Part shown: positions 10,759 to 20,528 of the stretch, piece after piece
Layout of the letters: each line of letters opens with the position of its first letter
Numbering within the stretch: the first letter of the stretch is position 1
Source of the DNA: an uncultured Bacteroidales bacterium
GTDB taxonomy: Bacteria; Bacteroidota; Bacteroidia; Bacteroidales; Paludibacteraceae
Direction of reading: 5' to 3'
Length of the DNA: 64,000 bases
Assembly: GCA_946186915.1 (NCBI GenBank)
Contig: CAMHOY010000004.1
Location: 1 to 64,000, forward strand
The notes under the pieces: generated by a model
The model's database searches: none
Told to the model about the DNA's origin: nothing
The model's input: only the letters and a program-made list of their open reading frames with translations
Position numbers and translations under genes: made by a program

Positions 10759-10845
10759 TTTCTTTAGCAGCATTACCTGCCCAAGTTCTACGGGTTAGTT
10801 TCTCAGCCCAAAACTTGCTTCCCTAGGGTCCCCAACGTAAACCAG
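10757..10845 (-). promoter_or_regulatory. TPP riboswitch (THI element)
   Basis: Minus strand: GGGGACCC...GGGCUGAGAAACUAACCCGUAGAACUUGGGCAGGUAAUGCUGCUAAAG; conserved CUGAGA, ACCCGUA, P5 GCAG-GUAAUG-CUGC, P4 CUU/AAG. Confidence 0.88.
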
Positions 10846-10979
10846 CGTTAGCGTTTGCGGTGGGGAGAGCGTAGGGCATTACGTAGCGCCATTGAGCGAC
10901 GTGGTCGCGAGTCGCGCGAGTAATAGCACAAGCGATAGCTCCCCGAATGATTAATAATATAAAATGTCAAAAGTCTCTG

Positions 10980-11738
10980 CTAAAATCGATAGCAGAAACT
11001 AATAAACCATCCCCATTCCACCATGTGGCGGTTGTCTAACCCCCGCGGGCGGGCAAGGTTGTTCAATCCGAAGTCATATCCGGCTTGCAGACGATAGCGA
11101 TCCCATTCCAAACCACCGCCGAGGCCCCATTGGATATTCGCGCGGATGAGTTCATCGGCAAAACGGTCGTACGGACTCGTCGGAACGCCGTTGGTCTCCA
11201 GCCATGTCTGCGCTGCGGTGCTCAGGTGCGTCTGCAGATAGTCGTATTCAGCCAGACCGATATGCAACTGCGGACCGGTGTAGAAGAACATACGTAACTG
11301 TTTCCACAGCGTGATCGTGTAGTAAGCGCGCACGGGTATAGTCAGATTATGCTCCAGCACGCGATGGGTGATATACTCCGTTTGCGTCGTCTGCGGATTC
11401 ATGCTGCGCCAGTGTTGCTCGTTCTTGCCGTACGTCAGCGTGTACAGCAGACCTGTCTGCAAACTGAAATGATACGGCAACAGGAAATCGAAAGTGGCAC
11501 CTACACGTACGCCATGCAGGAACATATCCGGATAACTCAGGTTCCGCGTGCGCTGTTGATGCTGGGCATAGCCCACCTCCAGGCGATACTCCACGCCAAA
11601 CTTGTAACTCTCTTCCCGTTGTTTGGCTGTGGGATCGAAGAAGGTGTTATCCTCTATCTGCATCGCCGGCTTGCGCACGTCATCCGCGTACGCACTCACG
11701 CCAACCGCACAAATCAATATAATAAGAATCTTCTTCAC
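10980..11738 (-). CDS. Outer-membrane beta-barrel protein
   Basis: 252 aa, signal peptide, alternating barrel strands, terminal aromatic (SFCYRF). Confidence 0.7.
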   Translation of the reverse strand: MKKILIILICAVGVSAYADDVRKPAMQIEDNTFFDPTAKQREESYKFGVEYRLEVGYAQHQQRTRNLSYPDMFLHGVRVGATFDFLLPYHFSLQTGLLYTLTYGKNEQHWRSMNPQTTQTEYITHRVLEHNLTIPVRAYYTITLWKQLRMFFYTGPQLHIGLAEYDYLQTHLSTAAQTWLETNGVPTSPYDRFADELIRANIQWGLGGGLEWDRYRLQAGYDFGLNNLARPRGLDNRHMVEWGWFISFCYRF

Positions 11739-11753
11739 TAATTCACTAATTCC

Positions 11754-13775
11754 TTACCAAATAGAAACTCGGTTTTCAGGAGCGATATAGAGCGGACTCT
11801 CCGGAGTGACGTTCCATGCCTCGTACCATGCGCCGATCTGCGGCAGTGCGCCGTTGACGCGCCAGCGGCCCAAGGAGTGAGGATCGCTTTTCGTGCGGTT
11901 CAGTATCTCTTCCGGACGGATATTGCCTGCCCATACATTAGCGTAGGCCAGGAAGAAACGCTGCTGCGGCGTGAAGCCGTCGCGGGTCTGCAGGCGCTCT
12001 GCTTCCGGCTTCGACTCCTCGTTGAGTGTGAATGCTAAGAACGATACTTGCAGGCCGCCGTGGTCGGCGATGTTCTCGCCGAGCGTGAACGCACCGTTGG
12101 CATGTACACCAGGAGCTACCTCGATCTTGTTGAACGCCTCTTCCATCACTTTCGTGCGGGCGTCAAAAGCAGCTTTGTCTTCGGCGGTCCACCAGTTGAC
12201 CATGTTGCCGTCTTTGTCGAACTGGCAACCCTGATCGTCGAATCCGTGAGTCATCTCATGACCGATCACAACGCCGATAGCGCCGTAGTTGAACGCATCG
12301 TCCGCATTCATATCGAAGAACGGATATTGCAGAATTCCGGCGGGGAAGCAGATCTCGTTGCTCGAGGGGTTATAGTAGGCATTCACCGTCTGCGGTGTCA
12401 TATACCATTTTTTCTTGTCCACCGGCTTGCCAAGGAAACTCAGGCTATAGTCCAGTTCGAAACGCGCTGCGCGTTGGAGGTTGGCGTAGTAGGTGTCTTC
12501 GGCATTGATATCCAGTTTGCTGTAGTCGCGCCATTCGTCCGGATAACCAATCTTGATGGTCATCGCGTTCAGTTTCTCAAGCGCTTTGTCTTTCGTCTCG
12601 CGGGACATCCATGCTAAGTTCTCGATACGGATACCGAGGGCTTTCTGCAGGTTCTTCACGAGCGCCAACATACGCTCTTTGTTCTCCTCAGGGAAGTATT
12701 TCTTTACGTACATCTGACCCACTGCCTCGCCGAGCGTACCGTTCACGGTACCTACCGCGCGTTTCCACAGCGGACTCGGTTCTTCGCGACCCGACAGCAC
12801 GCGACCGTAGAAATCGAACGAAGCCATGTATATCTCTGTCGTCAGATACGAAGCCGCACCATCGATTACCTGCCATGCGAACAGGGTCTTCAGGTCCTCA
12901 AGCGGTTCCTCGTCCAGCATACGGCCGGCTTCCTGCAGATGCGGAATCTGTCCGATAGAGAGGCTGTCGAGATCATGGATACCGGCTGCCTCGAAATAGA
13001 CTTTCCAATCCACTTGCGGAACGAGTTGCTGCAACTCATCCACGCTCATCTTGTTATAGTTCGCCTGCGGGTCGCGTAACTCTACGTTGCTGTACGCTGC
13101 CTTCGCCAGACGCGTCTCAAGACGCAAAACCGTCTGCGCTTTGTCGGCTGCGTTCTCAAATCCGAAGAGGCCGAACAGTTTCTCTACGTAGGCCACGTAT
13201 GCATCGCGGATCTTCTTGGTTTGCTCGTCTTCATCGAGGTAATATTCTTTCTCGCCCAAAGCAAATCCGGCTTGGTATTCGTTGAGAATATTCATCGAAC
13301 TGTTCATCGCGTCGGCATCGACATACATCGCCCAGAGTTGGAAATCCATTGCTCCGCCGAGCACCTTGCTCAACTCCGAACGGGTGCCGATTCCTTCGAT
13401 TTCATCGAGGATTTTCTGAACAGGAGCGATACCTTCCGCATCGCGGCGTGCGGTATCCATAGCGAGGTTGTACATGTCGCCGATCTTCTGCGCTACCGAA
13501 CCCTGCGTATGGTGCTCGGCTGCCAGATCCTGAATCAAACCGTTTACTTGCTCGAGGTTCTGTAATCCGAGTTTGTCGAACGATCCGAAACGGCTGTATT
13601 CCGGTGTCAAAGGGTTATTGGCCATCCATCCGCCACAGGCGAACTGGTAGAAGTCATTTTGTGCAACGGCCGTGGTATCTAAGTTGTTGAGGTCGATACC
13701 TGTCGTCTGCTGTTTGGTGGTACATGCTGTTGTCATCATTGCAATCGCTGCAAGCGTAAAAATAATTTTTTTCAT
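11754..13775 (-). CDS. M13 family metallopeptidase (PepO/neprilysin-like), lipoprotein
   Basis: VIGHEMTHGFDDQG zinc motif, NAYY, lipobox TTAC; start set to MKKIIFTLAAIAMMTTAC. Confidence 0.92.
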   Translation of the reverse strand: MKKIIFTLAAIAMMTTACTTKQQTTGIDLNNLDTTAVAQNDFYQFACGGWMANNPLTPEYSRFGSFDKLGLQNLEQVNGLIQDLAAEHHTQGSVAQKIGDMYNLAMDTARRDAEGIAPVQKILDEIEGIGTRSELSKVLGGAMDFQLWAMYVDADAMNSSMNILNEYQAGFALGEKEYYLDEDEQTKKIRDAYVAYVEKLFGLFGFENAADKAQTVLRLETRLAKAAYSNVELRDPQANYNKMSVDELQQLVPQVDWKVYFEAAGIHDLDSLSIGQIPHLQEAGRMLDEEPLEDLKTLFAWQVIDGAASYLTTEIYMASFDFYGRVLSGREEPSPLWKRAVGTVNGTLGEAVGQMYVKKYFPEENKERMLALVKNLQKALGIRIENLAWMSRETKDKALEKLNAMTIKIGYPDEWRDYSKLDINAEDTYYANLQRAARFELDYSLSFLGKPVDKKKWYMTPQTVNAYYNPSSNEICFPAGILQYPFFDMNADDAFNYGAIGVVIGHEMTHGFDDQGCQFDKDGNMVNWWTAEDKAAFDARTKVMEEAFNKIEVAPGVHANGAFTLGENIADHGGLQVSFLAFTLNEESKPEAERLQTRDGFTPQQRFFLAYANVWAGNIRPEEILNRTKSDPHSLGRWRVNGALPQIGAWYEAWNVTPESPLYIAPENRVSIW

Positions 13776-13832
13776 ATAGTTGAATATTTGCTTTCTCAGT
13801 TCCGAAGTGTGTGTGAGCACACTTTTGCGCTG

Positions 13833-13863
13833 CAAAAGTACTACTTTTTTTTTGAACTCGCAA
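13833..13863 (-). promoter_or_regulatory. Bacteroidota sigma-70 type promoter for M13 peptidase
   Basis: Minus strand TTG-N20-TACTTTTG. Confidence 0.7.
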
Positions 13864-13932
13864 GTATTTTCGATTTTTTGCAAAGTAAAGATGGCAAATG
13901 GACATTATTTCTCCTTTTTATAGTATAAAATG

Positions 13933-13963
13933 TTGTGTATGTAAAAAAAAAGCAGTACCTTTG
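13933..13963 (+). promoter_or_regulatory. Promoter of giant surface protein 1
   Basis: TTG-N20-TACCTTTG. Confidence 0.75.
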
Positions 13964-14038
13964 CGCCGCTTTCTGTCGGCGCACGAGTGCCTATGTGCGC
14001 AAGGAAGCGAAAACGGAATATAATTAAAAGCAAAAAAT

Positions 14039-17000
14039 ATGAGAAAGTATTTCTTAAGTTTGATGATGGTGCTCCTCGGCTTGCTGGCCGGAGTCAGCAC
14101 CATGCGGGCAGTCAACATTTCCGGTATGACGGATGAGGAGGCGCTGACCTTGGGATTCTGGGCGCGCATGACGGCCCAACCGGCTTCTACAACGCTCGGC
14201 TCCGGATTAGTCTTCGTGAGCGAGGATGAGCATGCGGTAGAACCAACGGATGAAGATTATGCCTCAACGTACAGTGCAGAAGGATGGAGCGATATCTATC
14301 TGGCTTCCAGTCTGATTAGCGCTACGGTGGATTTCAAAGTGTACGCCAAGGCCAATGCCGGTTCGTATTTTACAGGATGGTCCTTTACGGACGGTTATAC
14401 CGATTTGGGAGTCGGCGATGGAAACTATGCGGCCATCAAGGTGAATCCTTCCCCTAAAAAAGGCAAAGCCAACATACTGGATTATACAGTCTATGCGGCG
14501 TTTGAGCAGGTGAAGTTGAAGTCCTATGCGGTTGCCGGTGAAAAGACGATGACTCCGGAAAATCCGACTTGTACGCAAACCGTTACTTTCCGCGCTGAGA
14601 CGCCGGGTTTCTGGGCGCTGAATTCGGCGGATGACGTGAAGCACTTCAAATTGCCGGTAATTACCAGAAAGGCAGGCACCTCTGGTACTTGGAGCACCAG
14701 TATTGATGAGTCGAACTACGCGGACAATATCTCTTTCTACGGAGAATATGCCGAGATCCGAGTGCCAGTTACGTTTACTGCTCCGAACAACAGCGCGGCG
14801 GAGTATGGCGCAGAGTTGGTATTGGAGACCTATGGTGGCGTAAAGATGAAAGTGTATCTCTCGGCGCGTACCACGGGCGGAGAAGGACAAGCTGTTCGTT
14901 ATGATAAAGACGGAGTAGAAGTGGGCCGCGGAGATCTGACGGCAATGATTGCAGCCGCAGCGGCGACCGATGTGGTGAAACTGAACGGCGACTATGCTTC
15001 GCCGGTGACGATCAATAAGAATCTCACTTTCAACCTCAATGGTTATACGCTGAGCAATACGCTGACGGTAAGCGGCGGAAACGTGACGATTGCCTATAGC
15101 GCTTTCGGCGGTTCGGCTAATGCGCTGAACGTGACGGGCGGCAAGGCGATCCTGAATGGCGGTACGTTCGGTACACTCACTATCGGAGCGAATGCTACGG
15201 TAGAGCAGAATGGCGCTACGATTACCGGAGCGGCAACGAATAATGGTACGCTCACCACAACGGATGGTGTTTTCCAATCCGGATTGACTTCTACCAAGAC
15301 GTTGATTGCTAGCGGCGGTACGTTTAATGGCGCAACTGCCATCCAGGTAACCGGCGGTACTGCGGCTATCAAGCGCGGTACAATTGCCGGTACGCAATAT
15401 GGAGTGTTGACCAATGGCGGTTCGGCTACGATAGAGAAACTGGCGGTTATCACCGGCGGTACGAAAGCGCTGAATAATGTAAGCGGTGCGTTAACGGTGA
15501 ATAATGGTAAGTTCCCTAATCCGAACAAATTCGCCAATGGCGAGATTGCCTTCAAGTCGGCTTATTTCAAAATAGATGCTGCGGATATCGCTTCCACGTA
15601 TGAGAAGCAGCAATGGCGCAATACAGCCGGACCGGAGTTCCGCGACGGATATCTCTATTTTGTGGGCGACCAGGCTGCGGCGCAAGCATCGAATATCAGC
15701 GTATGTCGTATCGGTAAGACCTCCTATGCTTCGCTGGACGATGCGCTTTCGTATGCAAACAACCACCTCTCTGAAGAAGTGATTATCATCATGGAGAATG
15801 ACTATACACTCAAGGCGGGTTATTATACCATCCCGGCGAATGCTACGTTGATTGTGCCGATGAGTGATGATCAGGAGACGGCTAATCCTGTAGTGCCGCG
15901 CGAGACGAATCTGGGCTCTACGCCGAAATCCTTCCGTCGTTTGACGTTGGAGTCCGGTGTGAACATGACCGTTCTCGGTACGGTTGAGGTCACCGGTATG
16001 CAGCATGGTTCAGGCGAGCAGATGGGTGTGCCGGGAGGCAACTACGGTCATCTGATTCTGAAGCCGGGCAGCCATGTTACGTTGAGCAGCGGTTCCGTAC
16101 TCCGCGCATGGGGATTCGTTACCGGCGACGGCACGCAGGATGCAGAAGGCAACTACCTCTCCGGTGAGATTGATGCACGCCGTGGTGCTACGGTACGCGA
16201 GATGTTCCAGATGGGCGACTGGAAGGGTGGAGATATCTCCTTCTCAATGGCGATGGAGATACCTGGTCAACTCCCCGTATGGCGTGACTTGACCCACCTC
16301 TTCCCGGTTTATACGTATTTTATCCAGAATATCGAATCGCCGGTGAAGTATCATCCGGGTTCTTCGCTTATTTGTGCCACTTCGGTGAATGTGTCGGGTA
16401 GCATTAATGCATTTGCGAACGATATCAAGGTGGTAGGCAAAGATGGCGAAGCGGCGATGTTCCTCATGGATGAGATGGCAGATGCTGAGAATACATGGGT
16501 ACGCAAGTATTATGATGCGAAAAAAGACCAGCAGGTATATGAGGTCAATAGTGGTGCAAAACTCGGTTCGGTGGTAATTGACTTGGGTGAAGTGCCGGGA
16601 GCTATGTTTGGTTCTTCTACTTCGTTGAATCTGATGCTTGACTCCCGTAGTTTCGTGCTTCCGTTGACGTCTAACTTCAAGATTCACCTCCTCACCGGTT
16701 ATATGGAGTTCACGCAGAGTACGTCCTGTCTGCCGGGAATGGAGGTTGAGGTGAATAAAGAGTCCGAAGTGGCGCTCGTGAACGACCATACACCGGGTGT
16801 AGCGCAGGGTGCGCTCTATCTCTATGATGCAGACCAATGGAGTTTCCAGAATAGCCAGGTTAAAGGTTATGTCGGCAATTCCGGTAAATTCGGAGCTATT
16901 GTGCGCTATTCGGCTACGCTGGATAGACAACCGACGGTTCGTGACATCAGTTCGCCGGCGGCTATCGGAGATGCCAAACTGATTGTACATGGTACATTCC

Positions 17001-20000
17001 GTTCCGGCGAAGACTGTTCGGTTTATACTTCTTGGTCGAAAGATATGTCCACCATGGGTCTGGATCCGAACGGCACCGGTGGTGCATCTATCATTTCTAC
17101 TAACGAGGATGCCGGCACCTTTATCTTTGATGCCGATGCACCTGCTTTCGATGGTGTACATATGGATGAATATGGCAATATGACGGCTATCGGTACCTCC
17201 GTACTGGTGAACTACGATCATAACGATTATGGCATGGACCCCCAGTATCCTATTACTATCAATACGGTTTTAAACAATACAGCGCGTGTCTATGGTTTTG
17301 AACTCTGTACGCCTGCCAAACTGAAGAATGCCAACGGCACGTTTGTGGAGACAGACGGTACGTTGGCAGGTACATCTTACTGCTATATCGATGACCAATG
17401 GACGACGATGCAGGTAGCGGAAGATCCGTGCTTCATGAAGGAAATCGTAGGTGGTCAAACGACCTATTACGCAAAACCGGCCGAGTACGTGGCGGTCAAC
17501 GCGACATGGGATGGCACGCAGATGGTGGGTAACACCGATCATACCTTCAGCGACAAGGATGGTGCCGGTCGTCTCTTTATCTTGATGGCGGACGATTGTC
17601 AATGGTGGGAAGTAGAGAAGAAAGACAACCTCTACCATTGTATCCATCCGAACAACGACACCTATTACTATTGGGATGAAGATGAAGAGAAATGGATGGA
17701 GCAGCGCTTTACTATCACTTGGCTCAACTGGGATGGTACGGAGATCAAATCCTATACCTACGATCCGAATACCGGTGATCCGGAAGAAGTGGAGTATAGC
17801 GTGACCTATGGAACGCAGGCGGAATATCTTGGTAATAACCCGACGCGCGAACCGAATGTGGACTATACCTATGATTTCACGGGTTGGGCTCCGGCGCTCG
17901 GTAAGGTGACTTCCAATGTGACGTACACCGCTACCTATCGCGAGCAACCGCGTAAGTATAACATCATCTTTATCAACGAAGGTGGTGATGAGATCGAGCG
18001 CCATCTGCTGACGCATAACGAACTGCCGGTTTGCGAGAACGCACCGACACGTACGGGTTATACGCTTCAATGGGAGCCGGCTCTGGCTGCCGTTACAGGC
18101 GATGCTACGTATCGCGCTACATGGCTCGAGGTGCCGCCTACGGAGTATGAGATCCGTTTCATCGATTATGACGGTACGGAGCTGCAGAGCGAGTCTGTAG
18201 CGGTTGGCGAACTGCCGGAATACAATGGTGCAGAACCTGTCAAGAAACAGACCGATTATGCTTCTAATAAGGAGTTCTCGTATATCTTCGATCATTGGTC
18301 GCCGACAGTAACACGTGTTACCCAAGCGATGACCTATACCGCGGTGTATCGCGAAGAGGCGAAGACCTATACGGTAACCTTCAAGAACGAAGATAACTCT
18401 GTTATCGAGACCCGCTCTTACCACTATGGCGAGACGCCTGTCTGCACGAATCCGCCGACCAAACCCAATACGGCGGAGTGGACCTATCAGTTGACTTGGA
18501 CGCCGCAGATCCAGACCGTGATGGCCAATGCAGAATATAAAGCCGATTTCGAGACGCTGAAGCAGAAGAATAAATATGCAGTGACGCTGCAATGCAGTCC
18601 TGCCGGCGCAGCCGTGCTGTCCGGTGGTGGTCTGTATGAATATAATGCTTCCGCTACGGCTGTAACTGTTACCGCAACGCCGAACGAGGGCTATAACTTC
18701 CTTGGCTGGAGTGATAGTCAAGGTGGACTGAATACTACGCGTCAGATAGCTGTTACGGCAGATATCAATCTGGTAGCTAATTTCGAATGCCCGACATGCG
18801 ATCAGGTGGCTATCAACTGGTATAACTATGATGGCTCGTTGCTGAAGACAGTCAACCAAGCTAAGGGAACGGCTACTACTTATACCGGTGCCACGCCGGA
18901 GCGTGCTGCAACGGCGGCTGAGACCTATACCTTCGATGGTTGGTCCATCGTTCAGGGTGGCGATCGTGTATATAAGAACGGTATGACGCCGAAGGCAGCC
19001 GACGGCGGAGCAACCTATTATGCTCACTTCGCTGCAACGCCTATCCCGAGTCTGGAGGTAGCCAGCGGCGAAACGATGGTACTGAGCGCTCCGGTTGAGT
19101 ATCAGAACCTCGTTCTGACTTCTGACGGCATTCATTCCGCTCAGTTGTTGGGAGAGAACTTCTTGACCTTGACGGGAGAAGCGTACTTCGACTTTGCAGC
19201 CAATGCCAAGGCGCGTCAGTGGTACGCAGTAGCGGTTCCATGGCAAGTGGATGCTGCTACAGGTATCTATGTCAACGGACGTCAGATGCGCTTAGGCAGC
19301 GAGTTTGATGTGCTGAAGTATGATGGTGCTCGTCGAGCTTCTACCGGCGTGAACAAGTCATGGGATCGCCTTGCTAATGGTGACAAGATGATTCCGGGAC
19401 GTTTGTATATGATTGCCTTCGTTGCCGATGCACCGGTAATCCGCTTTAAGGCCGAGGATAAGGATCATCTATTGAATACCGCTACCTCGGTTTCCGCTTA
19501 TGCATCGGCTATTGCTACGGATGCTAACTGGAATGGCGTAGCTAACCCGGCGCTCTTCCATGCGTACGTTAACACAGGCGCTACGCTTGGTCAGGTATAT
19601 AATTCCAATACCGATAGTTATTCGCCGGTACTGATGAGTAGCACCAAGTTCGTTGTAGGCCAGGCGCTCTTCGTGCAAGCTCCTTCTGATAAAGATATTA
19701 CCGTTTCCTACGGAGGTGGCTATGCTGCGGCTCCGCGCCGTCGTGCGAAAGCTGAGGCTTCCACCAATGCAAACTATGAGGTACATATCGCGCCGGCTAA
19801 CAAGGAATATACAGACAAGGTATTTGTCCAAACCGACGAAGAGAAGAATCCGGATGTATATACCGTCAATCTGGATCTTACCAAGATGGGTGTCAGCACA
19901 AAGGTAGCGCAGATGTGGATTGAGCGCTATAATACGAAACTCTGTCTGAATACCATGGCGCCGGTAGAAGGCCAAGCGGATTATCCGCTGGGTATCTTCG

Positions 20001-20320
20001 CACCGGAAGCAGGAGAATATTCTATCGGTATCGTGCGTACGGCAACCGAGCAGGCGGCAGACCTCTATCTGACGCTGGACGGCGAGATTATCTGGAACCT
20101 CACTAAGAACGCTTATACGGCTCAATTGGAGGCTGGTACCACGGCCCGTTACGGTCTGCGTACGATTGCGAAATCTCCGCAAATTACCACCGGTATCGAA
20201 GAGACTCTGGTAGATAGCGAAGGCAAAGAAATCAAGGCCGTTAAAGTGCTGATTAACGATCACGTTTATATCCTTCGTGATGGCAAACTCTATACCATTA
20301 CCGGATCGCTTGTACGCTGA
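14039..20320 (+). CDS. Giant secreted protein with Listeria-Bacteroides (InlB/Flg_new-type) repeats and Bacteroidales-type C-terminal tail
   Basis: 2093 aa, signal peptide, repeated ITFxxxDGxxL...YxFxGWxPxxxxVTxxxTYTAxY units, tail KVLINDHVYILRDGKLYTITGSLVR. Confidence 0.85.
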   Translation: MRKYFLSLMMVLLGLLAGVSTMRAVNISGMTDEEALTLGFWARMTAQPASTTLGSGLVFVSEDEHAVEPTDEDYASTYSAEGWSDIYLASSLISATVDFKVYAKANAGSYFTGWSFTDGYTDLGVGDGNYAAIKVNPSPKKGKANILDYTVYAAFEQVKLKSYAVAGEKTMTPENPTCTQTVTFRAETPGFWALNSADDVKHFKLPVITRKAGTSGTWSTSIDESNYADNISFYGEYAEIRVPVTFTAPNNSAAEYGAELVLETYGGVKMKVYLSARTTGGEGQAVRYDKDGVEVGRGDLTAMIAAAAATDVVKLNGDYASPVTINKNLTFNLNGYTLSNTLTVSGGNVTIAYSAFGGSANALNVTGGKAILNGGTFGTLTIGANATVEQNGATITGAATNNGTLTTTDGVFQSGLTSTKTLIASGGTFNGATAIQVTGGTAAIKRGTIAGTQYGVLTNGGSATIEKLAVITGGTKALNNVSGALTVNNGKFPNPNKFANGEIAFKSAYFKIDAADIASTYEKQQWRNTAGPEFRDGYLYFVGDQAAAQASNISVCRIGKTSYASLDDALSYANNHLSEEVIIIMENDYTLKAGYYTIPANATLIVPMSDDQETANPVVPRETNLGSTPKSFRRLTLESGVNMTVLGTVEVTGMQHGSGEQMGVPGGNYGHLILKPGSHVTLSSGSVLRAWGFVTGDGTQDAEGNYLSGEIDARRGATVREMFQMGDWKGGDISFSMAMEIPGQLPVWRDLTHLFPVYTYFIQNIESPVKYHPGSSLICATSVNVSGSINAFANDIKVVGKDGEAAMFLMDEMADAENTWVRKYYDAKKDQQVYEVNSGAKLGSVVIDLGEVPGAMFGSSTSLNLMLDSRSFVLPLTSNFKIHLLTGYMEFTQSTSCLPGMEVEVNKESEVALVNDHTPGVAQGALYLYDADQWSFQNSQVKGYVGNSGKFGAIVRYSATLDRQPTVRDISSPAAIGDAKLIVHGTFRSGEDCSVYTSWSKDMSTMGLDPNGTGGASIISTNEDAGTFIFDADAPAFDGVHMDEYGNMTAIGTSVLVNYDHNDYGMDPQYPITINTVLNNTARVYGFELCTPAKLKNANGTFVETDGTLAGTSYCYIDDQWTTMQVAEDPCFMKEIVGGQTTYYAKPAEYVAVNATWDGTQMVGNTDHTFSDKDGAGRLFILMADDCQWWEVEKKDNLYHCIHPNNDTYYYWDEDEEKWMEQRFTITWLNWDGTEIKSYTYDPNTGDPEEVEYSVTYGTQAEYLGNNPTREPNVDYTYDFTGWAPALGKVTSNVTYTATYREQPRKYNIIFINEGGDEIERHLLTHNELPVCENAPTRTGYTLQWEPALAAVTGDATYRATWLEVPPTEYEIRFIDYDGTELQSESVAVGELPEYNGAEPVKKQTDYASNKEFSYIFDHWSPTVTRVTQAMTYTAVYREEAKTYTVTFKNEDNSVIETRSYHYGETPVCTNPPTKPNTAEWTYQLTWTPQIQTVMANAEYKADFETLKQKNKYAVTLQCSPAGAAVLSGGGLYEYNASATAVTVTATPNEGYNFLGWSDSQGGLNTTRQIAVTADINLVANFECPTCDQVAINWYNYDGSLLKTVNQAKGTATTYTGATPERAATAAETYTFDGWSIVQGGDRVYKNGMTPKAADGGATYYAHFAATPIPSLEVASGETMVLSAPVEYQNLVLTSDGIHSAQLLGENFLTLTGEAYFDFAANAKARQWYAVAVPWQVDAATGIYVNGRQMRLGSEFDVLKYDGARRASTGVNKSWDRLANGDKMIPGRLYMIAFVADAPVIRFKAEDKDHLLNTATSVSAYASAIATDANWNGVANPALFHAYVNTGATLGQVYNSNTDSYSPVLMSSTKFVVGQALFVQAPSDKDITVSYGGGYAAAPRRRAKAEASTNANYEVHIAPANKEYTDKVFVQTDEEKNPDVYTVNLDLTKMGVSTKVAQMWIERYNTKLCLNTMAPVEGQADYPLGIFAPEAGEYSIGIVRTATEQAADLYLTLDGEIIWNLTKNAYTAQLEAGTTARYGLRTIAKSPQITTGIEETLVDSEGKEIKAVKVLINDHVYILRDGKLYTITGSLVR
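17700..19050 (+). repeat. Tandem InlB-type (Listeria-Bacteroides) beta-grasp repeats in giant protein 1
   Basis: At least six FTGWAP/FDHWSP/FDGWSI-type units in translation. Confidence 0.75.
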
Positions 20321-20354
20321 TAACTGAAACAGACAATTGAAAACTCATAATAAT

Positions 20355-20480
20355 ATGAAAAAGATATATATTGCTCCTCAGGTAGAGGAAATGCCTTTAG
20401 AGCCGCAGAACGTCATTATGACCAGCATACCGGATCCGTTCGCTCCGGCTCCCCGTCGCCGCGGTGACGTGATTGAATAA
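20355..20480 (+). CDS. 41-aa peptide MKKIYIAPQVEEMPLEPQNVIMTSIPDPFAPAPRRRGDVIE
   Basis: ATG...TAA ORF below ORF-track cutoff, between giant protein stop and a terminator. Confidence 0.65.
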   Translation: MKKIYIAPQVEEMPLEPQNVIMTSIPDPFAPAPRRRGDVIE

Positions 20481-20484
20481 TCGC

Positions 20485-20524
20485 AAAAAAATCTCATATG
20501 CCGTCGCGCATATGGGATTTTTTG
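20485..20524 (+). terminator. Intrinsic terminator
   Basis: aaaaaatctcatatgc-cgtcgc-gcatatgggatttttt stem-loop. Confidence 0.8.
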
Positions 20525-20528
20525 CACT

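Noticed and set aside
10759-10773. MLLKK N-terminal extension of the TonB receptor in the ORF track
   Set aside because: The ATG is the conserved UAAUG of the TPP aptamer; signal peptide starts at MKKILFVSAF.
14264-19246. Long minus-strand ORFs (377, 325 and 658 aa) opposite giant protein 1
   Set aside because: Antisense to a coherent signal-peptide/repeat protein; translations are low-complexity Arg/Ile/Cys-rich with no motif. Products of codon bias on the sense strand.
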